Assembly (NCBI GenBank): GCA_034104345.1
Contig: JAXEDY010000016.1
Span: 1 to 64,000 of the forward strand
From: HGM11416 sp034104345
GTDB lineage: Bacteria > Bacillota > Clostridia > Christensenellales > Borkfalkiaceae
Direction: 5' to 3'
DNA: 64,000 bases
Below the pieces are notes generated by a model. The model saw nothing but the letters and a program-made list of their open reading frames with translations. It was not told where the DNA came from and did no database searches. Positions 53,452-61,522 of the stretch are shown here, in pieces (within the stretch, counting starts at the first letter, position 1; each line of letters opens with the position of its first letter). The position numbers and the translations under genes are program-made.

Positions 53452-53497
53452 AAAAGTTGCGAAACAGCCGATAATCGACTTATAGCGCAACTTTTTT
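53452..53497 (+). terminator. Stem-loop repeat copy 13
   Basis: AAAAGTTGCG (53452-53461) pairs perfectly with CGCAACTTTT (53486-53495) around GCCGATAATCGACTTATA. It lies in the convergent gap between the RimK-like and phosphoesterase genes and can terminate both. Confidence 0.9.
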
Positions 53498-53557
53498 ATT
53501 TTGTAATTAAATTTTTCCCGCTTATAAAAGCAGTGCAAATAATGAAACTTTAAAAAA

Positions 53558-54526
53558 TCAATATTTAAAAACCCTGTCGTTGCCTGCGCCCAAGCGCACG
53601 GCAAAAATGGTGCGTTCGCTTTTATTTATGGCAAAAACGTCTGCCAAAGTTTCGGTTATCGTGCCCAAGGTTCTTTTAAAAACGTCGTCGTTATAGTATG
53701 CTTCCGAACCGCTTGAAATATGCAAAACGCCGTCGTCCGTCGCGCTGTCGTCTTTGTGATTATGCCCGCAGATATACGCCGCAAATTCCGCTTTGCTGTT
53801 CGAAAAGTCGGCAAATTCGTGCTTGCGCTTGTTTTTAAACGCCGTCAAAAGGTCGTTAAGCCCCTTTAATTCGGGCGCATAATCCGAAATTTTCGGCGAG
53901 CAGGGAATATGTCCGAAAGCAACGACCGTCCAACCTTCGCCGTTTTCAAAATTAAATGCGTTTTCGGCAAGCCATTCAAGTTGTTTTTCGCCCGCGCTGT
54001 AATTAACGCCCCAAAAAGCCGAACTGTTTTCGCTTTGGCTGTCGCTGGTGTTTATCACGACGTAGCGCATTTTTTTTAACTCGTCGTCGATGTAATAACA
54101 CGCTTCGTCCTTCATCGCATTGGTAACGGGCGAATTTTTGCTTAAAAGCAGGGCGTTCGTAAGTTCTTTCGGGTGAGTGTAGCCGCTTTTTTCTTCCCAC
54201 GAAGTTCTTATGGTAATATCGTGGTTTCCGCGCACGTTAAAAACTTTCAGTTCGGGCTTTGCCTTGGCGATATAGTCAAGGCATTTTTGCGTGTCCGAAA
54301 GGCAGTCGTCTTTTTTGCCGAAAGCGTATGCGAAATCGCCGCCGCAAAAAAGTTTTTTAAGCGAGGTTTCTTTCGCGAACGCCTTTAAAAGCGGAATGGC
54401 GGTCAATGAGCAATCGTGACAATGCACGTCGGTTATAAAAGCAAAACAATCGTCTTTTTTTAAACCGTTGAATTTGTTTATCGCTGCTTTTAACTGTTCG
54501 TTGTAATATTCGGGGAAGTTCTGCAT
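53558..54526 (-). CDS. Calcineurin-like metallophosphoesterase
   Basis: A cytosolic binuclear metal phosphoesterase. The motif series is full: FITDVHCHD (Asp-x-His), FCGGDFAYA (GGD), VRGNHDI (GNHD), AFGHIPC (GH) and ICGHNHKD (GHxH). The 322 residues include an insertion between GNHD and GH. It is monocistronic on the minus strand, convergent with the RimK-like gene. The substrate is unknown; family members cleave diverse phosphodiesters and phosphomonoesters. Confidence 0.88.
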   Translation of the reverse strand: MQNFPEYYNEQLKAAINKFNGLKKDDCFAFITDVHCHDCSLTAIPLLKAFAKETSLKKLFCGGDFAYAFGKKDDCLSDTQKCLDYIAKAKPELKVFNVRGNHDITIRTSWEEKSGYTHPKELTNALLLSKNSPVTNAMKDEACYYIDDELKKMRYVVINTSDSQSENSSAFWGVNYSAGEKQLEWLAENAFNFENGEGWTVVAFGHIPCSPKISDYAPELKGLNDLLTAFKNKRKHEFADFSNSKAEFAAYICGHNHKDDSATDDGVLHISSGSEAYYNDDVFKRTLGTITETLADVFAINKSERTIFAVRLGAGNDRVFKY

Positions 54527-54711
54527 TTTTTTACTCTTTATTGCGGGGCGTAAACGTGCGTAAGTTTGCGGCGCAATTTGTTTTATAATACGCTTTTATT
54601 TTAACATAAATCGCGCGTAATGTAAATAAAAAACAAAAATAAAACGGGGAATTTCTGTAACGTTTCCGTAACGTTACAAAAATAACGACACGCCTGAAAA
54701 CAAAAAAAAGC

Positions 54712-54758
54712 AAAAAGTTGCGAAATAGCCGATAATCGACTTATATCGCGACTTTTTT
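54712..54758 (+). repeat. Stem-loop repeat copy 14, in a divergent promoter region
   Basis: AAAAAGTTGCG (54712-54722) pairs with CGCGACTTTTT (54747-54757) with one T-G, around GCCGATAATCGACTTATA. The genes on both sides point away from it, so it cannot be a normal end-of-gene terminator for either. Confidence 0.88.
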
Positions 54759-54831
54759 GTTTTTTAGGGAAATTTACAGGCGTAAGGCGTAAAAAATACA
54801 TAAATAAAACGTAATTAAAAATAATAGAAAT

Positions 54832-56274
54832 ATGAGATTTTATAAAAGCCTTACAAAAAACGTGGAATTTATAAAAAAGCAGGTTCGTTCGCAGGATATA
54901 ATCTATCACGAAGTTATGGCGGGCGAAAAGAAAGCCTGCATAATTTTCGTAGACAGCATAACCGATAAAAAGGCTCTCGGGCAAATGCTTTTAAACCCGC
55001 TTTCGAAAGGCGGACTTACAACCCTTGCCGAAATCGAAAAAAGGTCGTTAGCTTCGGCCTGCCGCACCGAAAAAGACGTTTTAAAAGCGCTTGAAGAACT
55101 TGTTAAGGGCAAGTGCCTGCTTATCGTCGAAGGCGAGCAGGGCGCGCTTTGCTTCGACTTTTTACATTACGAAATGCGCGCCGTATCCGAACCGCCCACC
55201 TCTACCGTAATGAAAGGTCCGCGCGAAGGATTTAACGAAAGTCTGCGCGTAAACGTGTGTCTTTTGCGCAGGCGGATAAAGGTTAAAGATCTCGTTGTAA
55301 AAACGCACACCGTCGGCAGATATACCCAAACCGACGTGGCGATTTGTTATATATCTTCGATAGCGGATAAAAAAATCATAAAAGAAATAACCGACCGCCT
55401 AAAACTTATCGACATCGACGGAGTTGCCGACAGTTCGTATATCGGCAAAATGATAGTCGAACATAAAACTTCGCTGTTTAAACAGGTGGGCAATACCGAA
55501 AAACCGGATATTTTAGCGCAAAAATTGCTCGAAGGGCGGGTGGGAATAATAATCGACGGCTCGCCTATGGTTTTAACCGTTCCGTATATGCTTGTAGAAG
55601 ATTTTCAAAGTTCCGAAGACTATTTTGTGAATTTTTACCGCGCAAACATGGAACGCGCCATTCGCGTTTTATCTATATTTATCGCCGTGTTTTTGCCCGC
55701 GATTTTCGTTTCGGCGCAACTTTTTCACCTGCAACTTATACCGCTTAACTTTTTGCTTACGATAGTAAACAGCATCAAGGGCATACCGCTTTCGCCCAGT
55801 TACGAAATGTTTTTTACTCTTTTGATTTTCGAAATTTTAAACGAAGCGAGTATCCGAATGCCTAAATACGTCGGCATGGCGCTTTCGATAGTGGGCGCGC
55901 TTGTTCTCGGCGACACGGCGGTAAAAGCGGGTATCGTTTCAACGCCCACGATAATGATAATGGCTCTTTCGGGAATTTGTCTTTACACCGTGCCGGAACT
56001 CGTTGAAAGCATGAGCGTTTTAAGGCTTGTATATTTAATAGTCGCAGGTTCGGCGGGAGGCTACGGAATAATGCTCTTGTCGGCGATAATAATCGCATAT
56101 CTTTGCTCGCTCGAAAACTTCGGCGTGCCGTTTCTGGCGCCTTACGCTCCGCTCATCAAAAACGACCTGCAGGACGGCGTTTCAATCGACTTTATAAGCA
56201 AGCAAATGCTTCGCCCGCAGGTTTTAAAAAGCAAAAACAAGCGTCGCATAAAAATAAAAGACGTAAAGGAATAA
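54832..56274 (+). CDS. gerA: Spore germination protein, GerAA-type subunit
   Basis: The A subunit of a germinant receptor in the inner membrane of spores, now thought to be part of an ion channel. The N-terminal cytosolic part (about 1-270) has SQDIIYHEVMAGEKKACIIFVDSITDKK and RVGIIIDGSPMVLTVPY. Five hydrophobic segments follow (about 275-455), with LFTLLIFEILNEASIRMPKYVG-type conserved sequence and SLENFGVPFLAPYAP. At 480 aa it is normal. No SD is visible before the ATG. It heads an A-B-C operon. The ligand (amino acid, sugar or nucleoside) is unknown. Confidence 0.92.
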   Translation: MRFYKSLTKNVEFIKKQVRSQDIIYHEVMAGEKKACIIFVDSITDKKALGQMLLNPLSKGGLTTLAEIEKRSLASACRTEKDVLKALEELVKGKCLLIVEGEQGALCFDFLHYEMRAVSEPPTSTVMKGPREGFNESLRVNVCLLRRRIKVKDLVVKTHTVGRYTQTDVAICYISSIADKKIIKEITDRLKLIDIDGVADSSYIGKMIVEHKTSLFKQVGNTEKPDILAQKLLEGRVGIIIDGSPMVLTVPYMLVEDFQSSEDYFVNFYRANMERAIRVLSIFIAVFLPAIFVSAQLFHLQLIPLNFLLTIVNSIKGIPLSPSYEMFFTLLIFEILNEASIRMPKYVGMALSIVGALVLGDTAVKAGIVSTPTIMIMALSGICLYTVPELVESMSVLRLVYLIVAGSAGGYGIMLLSAIIIAYLCSLENFGVPFLAPYAPLIKNDLQDGVSIDFISKQMLRPQVLKSKNKRRIKIKDVKE

Positions 56275-56374
56275 AAATTTTTAAGACGAACAAGGTGAAA
56301 AATATAATAATCGGGCAGTAAAAAGCAAGCCGGAATTCGGTTTTTAAAAAAACAAAAAGACGGGGGAATTTTTA

Positions 56375-57664
56375 ATGATAAGAAACGACGTTAAAGTAAG
56401 GCAGATATGCACGCTGTTTATTGCGTTTTTGCCGCTTATTAAAATAGTGGGGGCGCCCGCCGTGTTTTCGGGCTTTTGCGGCGAAAAACTGTGGTTGCCC
56501 GCGCTTATATTGTTTCTGATTGATTTTTTGCTTATATTTTTATATATGTTTTATGCAAAAAAGTTCGAAGGCAAGCCCTATTTCGAAATTTTAAGCGACG
56601 ACTACGGCAAAACTTTTGCAAAAACAGTGTTTTTTATTTATGGAATTTTCTTTTTAATAAAGGCGTTTATTCCTATCTGCGAGTATAAGTATCTCGTCGA
56701 AGCGGGGTTTTACGAAGTTATGCCGCGCTCCGAAATATTTTTTCCGATGTTCGCGCTCGTTTTATATATCTCGATAAAAGGTTTAAAAGTTTTTGCAAGA
56801 TGTTCCGAAATCGCTGCGCCCGTAACCGTGGTGGGGCTTGCTATTTTGTTTTATTTAACGGTTGGTTCGGGCGAGTTCGAAAACTTGTTGCCGCTGTTTT
56901 ACGGAAGCGGCGCAAAAGAAATAAATTGCGTTTATCGTAATCCGTTCTGGTTTAACGACGCGGCGTATCTGCTTATGTTCTGCGGGCATTTTAAAAACGA
57001 AAAACGTATGACCTTGCGCGTATGCATAAGTTACGCCGTATCGGCGCTTACAACGGTTTTCTTTTTTATGTGTTTTTACGCGGTGTTTTACACCGTTTCG
57101 CCTATCCAAAAAACGGCGTTAAGTGCGGTAAGTATTTTCAGCGTAACGCTCGTAAACGTGGGGCGGTTCGACTATTTTGCGCTGTTTTTGCTCGTTTTGT
57201 CGGGCGTGTTCGCTTTGTCGCTTCCCGTTTTTGCCGCAACTAAATGTTTCAGCCGGTCTTTCGGCGTGCGAAAAACTACCGTTCCCGCAATTATCGTAAA
57301 CGGAATTTTGCTTGCGGCGGTAGGGCTTTATTCTTCTAAACTCGATTTTATTATCGAACTTTTTCAAAAGTATTTGTCGCCGTTTTTCTGGATTTGCGGT
57401 TACGGGTTGCCGCTTTTAGGGCTTAAAGGCTGCATTTTAAAACGCAAAAATCAACCGCTTAAACAAAAAATCGATAGCGACGCGGGTGAGCAGACGGAAA
57501 ATGCCGACGAACAAATAAAAAACAAAAACGCAGGCAACGCTTTTGCCGACAACGGCAATAAAAACGGCGATAAAAGCGGCGGTAAAAACGGCAATGAAAA
57601 CGGCGGCGCGAAGTTCGGAAAAGAAAGGCAAAAGCGGGCTACGGCGGGGGTGAAAAGCAAATGA
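56375..57664 (+). CDS. gerB: Spore germination protein, GerAB-type transporter-like subunit
   Basis: The B subunit of the receptor, an amino-acid-permease-like membrane protein that binds germinants. About ten hydrophobic segments span residues 10-360, with a KVRQICTLFIAFLPLIK start and FPMFALVLYISIKGLKVFARCSE. The last 65 residues form a hydrophilic tail made almost entirely of Asn, Gly, Lys, Glu and Ala; typical GerAB proteins of about 365 aa lack it. GGGGGA lies upstream of the ATG. The stop codon overlaps the next start (ATGA). Confidence 0.85.
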   Translation: MIRNDVKVRQICTLFIAFLPLIKIVGAPAVFSGFCGEKLWLPALILFLIDFLLIFLYMFYAKKFEGKPYFEILSDDYGKTFAKTVFFIYGIFFLIKAFIPICEYKYLVEAGFYEVMPRSEIFFPMFALVLYISIKGLKVFARCSEIAAPVTVVGLAILFYLTVGSGEFENLLPLFYGSGAKEINCVYRNPFWFNDAAYLLMFCGHFKNEKRMTLRVCISYAVSALTTVFFFMCFYAVFYTVSPIQKTALSAVSIFSVTLVNVGRFDYFALFLLVLSGVFALSLPVFAATKCFSRSFGVRKTTVPAIIVNGILLAAVGLYSSKLDFIIELFQKYLSPFFWICGYGLPLLGLKGCILKRKNQPLKQKIDSDAGEQTENADEQIKNKNAGNAFADNGNKNGDKSGGKNGNENGGAKFGKERQKRATAGVKSK

Positions 57665-58980
57665 ATTACAGGCGCGCAAAAATTTTGTGCATAATTTTCG
57701 GTTTTATATCGCTTTTGTTTTTTACAAGCGATTTTCAACTTATAGATATAGAAAAAACGGCGATAATAGTTGCGCTCGGCGTCGACTTTGAAAACGACGA
57801 ATACGAAATAACCGCGCAGATAGCGGTGCCGCAGGCGGGCGATTTTTCGGCGGGTAACAGCGACGCGGTTATAACGTCGAAAGGCAAAACCGTTTACGAA
57901 GGCATCGAAAAAATATCGCAGCAAAGCGGGTGGTATCCCGAACTTTCGTTTTGCAATATTATAGTTTTCGGAAAAACGGTCGTAAATAAAAACGCGGTTG
58001 CGCTCGCCGATTATTTTTTGTCGTCGAACAAATTTCAGAATTCGGCGATTTTGGCGGCGTGCGAAGGTTCGGCTAAGGACGTTTTAAAATCGACCACTTC
58101 GCTCGATTTCATCTCGTCGTTCGCGCTTCAAAAAATACTTTTGCGCAACATCGACAGGGCAAACTCGGTTATGGTCACCGATATACGCGAATTCTGTTCG
58201 AACAACCGCTCGGTTTCGCGTTTTTGCTATCTGCCGCTAATTAAGGAAATCGAAACCGACGATAAGCAAAAGGGCAGCGGCGACAGCGGCGGAAACGGCG
58301 GCGGTGGCGGCGACAGTAGTTTTGTCGAAAACGGCGGCGTTATAAGCGCAGGAAACTTTGGCAAAAATCAGCAGATTATAAAAAAAACAAACACGGGCAG
58401 CGGCGGAAGCGCGGGCGGCGGTAGTGCCGCCGGAAAAAACACAGAGGCGGGCTCGGGTGAAAAGTGCGTGTTCGACGCGGGCGAATCGATTTTGTTTTCG
58501 AACGGAAAGCCCGTTTGCAAATTTAACCGTGAACAAACGCTTTGCTATAACATGCTTTACGAGCAAGTGCACGAATCGTTTGTCGATTTAAAATATACCG
58601 ACGGCGAAACCGAAAAAGAAGTTTTAATCGCGGTTTTGGATAACAAACCGAACGTTTCGTTAAAGGTCGAAAAGGGCGGCTTAAAAGCGAAAATTTTTCT
58701 TGAACTTACATGCCGCAAAGAAGAACTCGACGAAAATCAGTCGATAAAAGGGCTTGAAAAACAAAAAATTTTAACCGATAAAGAACTTTTTGCTCTGCAA
58801 CAAAAAACAGTGAACGCAATAAACAGTTTAATTTCGCTTTCGCGCGAAAACGATTGCGACCTTTTCAGGTTTAAAGAAAATTTATACCGATACAATCCGC
58901 AATATTTCCCCGCGCTGAAAGATCTTGTGGTTAATTCTTTGCAAATCGAAATCGAAGTTAAATGCGTAAATTATAACTAA
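57661..58980 (+). CDS. gerC: Spore germination protein, GerAC-type subunit lacking a lipobox
   Basis: The C subunit of the receptor, normally a lipoprotein. The family start motif is present (IDIEKTAIIVALGVDFENDEYE), as are PELSFCNIIVFGK and SKDVLKS-type middle sequence, and a C-terminal domain with QSIKGLEKQKILTDKE. At the place where other GerAC proteins carry the lipidated Cys (GCWDRRE-like), this one has SDF, so it may stay as a membrane-anchored or secreted form. A Gly/Ser/Asn-rich insert fills about residues 205-265. The gene overlaps gerB by 4 bp. Confidence 0.85.
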   Translation: MNYRRAKILCIIFGFISLLFFTSDFQLIDIEKTAIIVALGVDFENDEYEITAQIAVPQAGDFSAGNSDAVITSKGKTVYEGIEKISQQSGWYPELSFCNIIVFGKTVVNKNAVALADYFLSSNKFQNSAILAACEGSAKDVLKSTTSLDFISSFALQKILLRNIDRANSVMVTDIREFCSNNRSVSRFCYLPLIKEIETDDKQKGSGDSGGNGGGGGDSSFVENGGVISAGNFGKNQQIIKKTNTGSGGSAGGGSAAGKNTEAGSGEKCVFDAGESILFSNGKPVCKFNREQTLCYNMLYEQVHESFVDLKYTDGETEKEVLIAVLDNKPNVSLKVEKGGLKAKIFLELTCRKEELDENQSIKGLEKQKILTDKELFALQQKTVNAINSLISLSRENDCDLFRFKENLYRYNPQYFPALKDLVVNSLQIEIEVKCVNYN

Positions 58981-59016
58981 AATTAAGCAAAAATCGCACT
59001 TATTGCGTTAAAACCG

Positions 59017-59045
59017 TTGCAAAAACACGGTTAAAATGATAAAAT
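59017..59045 (+). promoter_or_regulatory. Promoter of the HAD gene, possibly leaderless
   Basis: TTGCAA (59017-59022), 17-bp spacer, TAAAAT (59040-59045). The expected +1 falls at or near the A of the ATG at 59052, and no SD is present. Confidence 0.55.
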
Positions 59046-59051
59046 GCGGTT

Positions 59052-59741
59052 ATGACTTACGATATTTTGTTGTTTGACGCAGACAGAACGCTTTTCGATT
59101 TCGACGCTTCGGAAAAAGCGGCTTTTACTAAAGTAGCGCCCGAATTCGGCATAAAACCCACCGACGAAATTTATTTGACATATAAGCGCTTCAACGACGA
59201 AAACTGGGAGATGTTGGAGCGCGGCGAACTTGAAAAGCCGCGTATTCTGGTCAGACGGTTCGAACAGATTTTGAACTATTGCGGGCTTGATATTTCGCGC
59301 GCGGGGCAACTTAACGCAAAATATTTAAAAACTTTGGCTCGCGAAAGCATAATATTTCCCGAAAGCGTTGAAGTTTTAACCGAACTTAAAAAGCGCGGCA
59401 AGCGATTGTTTTTAATAACGAACGGGGTTACCGAAGTGCAAAAAGGCAGGCTTTCGCGCTCGCCGCTTAAAGATTTTTTCGAAGAAGTGTTTATTTCAGA
59501 CGAAATAGGGTTTGAAAAGCCGTCGCCCGAATTTTTTAAAGCGGTCGAAAACGGCGTTAAAGATTTCGACAAACAAAAGTCGATAGTAATAGGCGATTCG
59601 CTTACGAGCGACATAAAAGGCGCTAATATAAGCGGAATAAGTTGCGTGTGGCTTAACGCAAAAAATACGGAACTGCCGAAAGGTTATAAGGCAGACTATA
59701 TAATAACCGAACTTAAACAGGTTCTGGATATAATTAAATAA
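59052..59741 (+). CDS. HAD-superfamily nucleotidase, YjjG/YfnB-like
   Basis: A cytosolic phosphatase of the HAD superfamily, close to YjjG-type noncanonical pyrimidine nucleotidases. Motif I is FDADRTLFDF (nucleophile Asp9, Asp11), motif II LFLITNG, motif III the lysine in GFEKPSPEFF, and motif IV IVIGDSLTSDIKGA. A helical cap lies between motifs I and II. At 229 aa it is standard. It stands alone after the germination operon with its own promoter and terminator. Confidence 0.9.
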   Translation: MTYDILLFDADRTLFDFDASEKAAFTKVAPEFGIKPTDEIYLTYKRFNDENWEMLERGELEKPRILVRRFEQILNYCGLDISRAGQLNAKYLKTLARESIIFPESVEVLTELKKRGKRLFLITNGVTEVQKGRLSRSPLKDFFEEVFISDEIGFEKPSPEFFKAVENGVKDFDKQKSIVIGDSLTSDIKGANISGISCVWLNAKNTELPKGYKADYIITELKQVLDIIK

Positions 59742-59749
59742 TTGCGGTA

Positions 59750-59783
59750 AAAAGTCGGGTGTTTGAACGCACCTGATTTTTTG
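59750..59783 (+). terminator. Terminator of the HAD gene
   Basis: GGTG pairs with CACC inside a longer AAAAA-TC...GA-TTTTTT hairpin, ending in T6. Confidence 0.6.
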
Positions 59784-59785
59784 TT

Positions 59786-59830
59786 AAAAATCTGCCTATA
59801 AGTCGATTATCGGCACATTCGCGTATTTTT
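59786..59830 (-). repeat. Stem-loop repeat copy 15
   Basis: The minus strand reads GTGCCGATAATCGACTTATA exactly, with weak arms. It lies directly after an ordinary terminator, in reverse orientation, between two plus-strand genes. Confidence 0.8.
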
Positions 59831-59876
59831 TAAGACGCACGGATTTTAAAAAGTAACGCAAAAACAACAAAAAACA

Positions 59877-59882
59877 TATAAT
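59877..59882 (+). promoter_or_regulatory. -10 box of the ferritin-like gene
   Basis: A consensus TATAAT about 29 bp before the ATG at 59911. No good -35 is found. Confidence 0.4.
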
Positions 59883-59910
59883 GCTTTTGCACCATTGTGC
59901 GGGAGTTGAA

Positions 59911-60399
59911 ATGCTTGGAAATTACAACGTAAACATGCCTTATCCCGAAGTGTCGGGAGGCGTAAGCGAGCGCACGCTTATGGATTTATACGATCTTTAT
60001 GCGGGCAGAACTTCTGAAATGACCGCGGTAACGACCTACGTTTATCAGCACGTTTTAACCGAAAAAGATTATTCCGAAATAGCCGAGTTGCTTGGAGGAA
60101 TAGGAATGGTCGAAATGAAACATATCGAACTTTTGGCGGCCGCTATAAATGCGTTCGGCGGAGATCCCGTTTTTGCGGGCAGATATAACTGGTTTTCGGG
60201 AAGTTATACCGATTACGAAAAGGATTTAAGGCAAATGCTCGTGCGGGATATCGAAGCCGAAAAGGCTGCGGCAAACGCTTACGTAAAGGTTGCCGAAAAC
60301 ACCGAAAACCAAAGTTTAAACGAACTTTTAACGCGCATTTCGATGGACGAAGAACTACACGTCACGCTGCTAACGGCTGCGCTTGAACGATTGGAATAA
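59911..60399 (+). CDS. Ferritin-like four-helix diiron or dimanganese protein
   Basis: A 162-aa four-helix-bundle protein. I chose the ATG at 59911 because GGGAG lies 5 bases upstream; the frame from 59881 begins inside the -10 region. Metal-ligand candidates are Glu in TSEMTAVTTYVYQ, the E-x2-H pair MVEMKHIELLAAAI, the Glu in VRDIEAEKAAANAYVK and the E-x2-H of MDEELHVTLLTAA. The layout resembles rubrerythrin-like or manganese-catalase-like proteins, but it has no rubredoxin domain. Oxidative stress defence or iron storage is the likely role. Confidence 0.8.
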   Translation: MLGNYNVNMPYPEVSGGVSERTLMDLYDLYAGRTSEMTAVTTYVYQHVLTEKDYSEIAELLGGIGMVEMKHIELLAAAINAFGGDPVFAGRYNWFSGSYTDYEKDLRQMLVRDIEAEKAAANAYVKVAENTENQSLNELLTRISMDEELHVTLLTAALERLE

Positions 60400-60428
60400 A
60401 GTATTTTTGATTTCGACTTAATGTTTTT

Positions 60429-60473
60429 AAAAAACGCGCTATATGCCGATAACGGGCTTATAGCGCGACTTTT
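60429..60473 (+). terminator. Stem-loop repeat copy 16
   Basis: CGCGCTATA (60435-60443) pairs perfectly with TATAGCGCG (60459-60467) around TGCCGATAACGGGCT. Here the stem also uses the TATA of the core. It lies in a convergent gap. Confidence 0.88.
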
Positions 60474-60515
60474 ATATATTTTTGAGATAAAGTTAAAGTT
60501 GAAAAACTAAAAAAC

Positions 60516-61031
60516 TCAATCTAAAACGACAGGTGCGAAATCAGTTCCGTCGAACAACAGGCATTGGTTTTTCGAATTTTCTTTGGGAAGCGAAGCAGAG
60601 CCGGGGTTGATATATCTTACGCCGTTTATAACTTTGTCGAACGGAACGTGCGTATGCCCGAATAAAACTATCGAACCTGCGGGAACGGGCATTTGGTTTT
60701 CGGGGTTGAATTTATGCCCGTGCGTTAAATAAAAAGTAACGTTTCCGTTTGAAAAAACCGCGCTTTCGCTCATAATATAAAAGTGCAAAACCATCTGATC
60801 GACTTCGGCGTCGCAATTACCGCGCACGCAAATAACGTCTTCTTTTAAACCGTCTAAAATTTCGGCAACCTTTTGCGGTGAATAATCTTTGGGTAAGGGG
60901 TTGCGCGGACCGTGATATAAAATATCGCCGAGAAGAAGCAATTTTTCGGCTTTTTCGGCGTTGAATACGTCCGCTATTTTTTGCGCATAATACGAAGAGC
61001 CGTGAATATCCGAAGCGATTAAAATTTTCAT
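60516..61031 (-). CDS. yfcE: YfcE-type phosphodiesterase
   Basis: A small calcineurin-like phosphodiesterase. I chose the ATG at 61031, where AAGGAAG lies upstream and the protein starts MKILIASDIHG, as in the family; an in-frame extension to 61097 is unlikely. Motifs: SDIHG (Asp-x-His), LLGDILYHGPRNPLP, VRGNCDAE (GNCD, typical of YfcE) and LFGHTHVP. 171 aa fits. The physiological substrate is unknown. Confidence 0.9.
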   Translation of the reverse strand: MKILIASDIHGSSYYAQKIADVFNAEKAEKLLLLGDILYHGPRNPLPKDYSPQKVAEILDGLKEDVICVRGNCDAEVDQMVLHFYIMSESAVFSNGNVTFYLTHGHKFNPENQMPVPAGSIVLFGHTHVPFDKVINGVRYINPGSASLPKENSKNQCLLFDGTDFAPVVLD

Positions 61032-61068
61032 TTTGGTTACTTCCTTAATTTGTTTATCTTTCGCAAAA

Positions 61069-61097
61069 ATTATACTACTTTTTTGCATCAAAAGCAA
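61069..61097 (-). promoter_or_regulatory. Promoter of the yfcE-like gene
   Basis: Minus strand: TTGCTT (61092-61097), 17-bp spacer, TATAAT (61069-61074). Confidence 0.6.
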
Positions 61098-61125
61098 AAA
61101 AATATTACCGCTAAGCGAAAAATCG

Positions 61126-61155
61126 TTGACAGCGAAGCAAAGTTTATTTTAAAAT
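61126..61155 (+). promoter_or_regulatory. Promoter of the FTR-like gene
   Basis: TTGACA (61126-61131), 18-bp spacer, TAAAAT (61150-61155), divergent from the yfcE-like promoter. Confidence 0.65.
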
Positions 61156-61197
61156 GTAAAATAGAAGCAGTAAAAAAACAAAATAAAGGGTTTAAAC

Positions 61198-61395
61198 ATG
61201 AAAGTAGTTTTTAACGAAGACAAAGAAATAGTAAAAGCTGTGCAGGAAGGGTTAAAGCGCACGGGCGGATATTGCCCCTGCCGGCGCGAACGCACGCCCG
61301 AAACCAAGTGCATGTGCAAAGAATTCCGCGACCAGATAGCCGACGAAAATTTTGAAGGTTATTGCCATTGTCTGCTTTATAAAAAAATCAAATAG
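61198..61395 (+). CDS. Ferredoxin-thioredoxin reductase catalytic-chain-like protein
   Basis: A 65-aa protein with six cysteines in three C-x-C pairs: CPC (26-28), CMC (38-40) and CHC (56-58). This matches the catalytic subunit of ferredoxin-thioredoxin reductase, where a [4Fe-4S] cluster next to a disulfide passes electrons from ferredoxin to thioredoxin. It is shorter than the classical chain (about 100 aa), and no variable subunit gene is nearby. AAAGGG lies upstream of the ATG. It has its own promoter. Confidence 0.82.
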   Translation: MKVVFNEDKEIVKAVQEGLKRTGGYCPCRRERTPETKCMCKEFRDQIADENFEGYCHCLLYKKIK

Positions 61396-61522
61396 CAGGC
61401 AGATAACAGAAATCAAATAGAAAAACGACCGACAAAACTGCAGCAATAACCGATAAATAAGGTGAAATGCGCATAAAAAAGGCTAAAAAACCACAAAAAT
61501 CGGATTAACGTCGCAAAATACG

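Noticed and set aside
5297..60473. The repeated stem-loops as a CRISPR array or an integron attC series
   Set aside because: Copies are hundreds to thousands of bases apart, occur in both orientations, and there is no integrase, cas gene or cassette structure.
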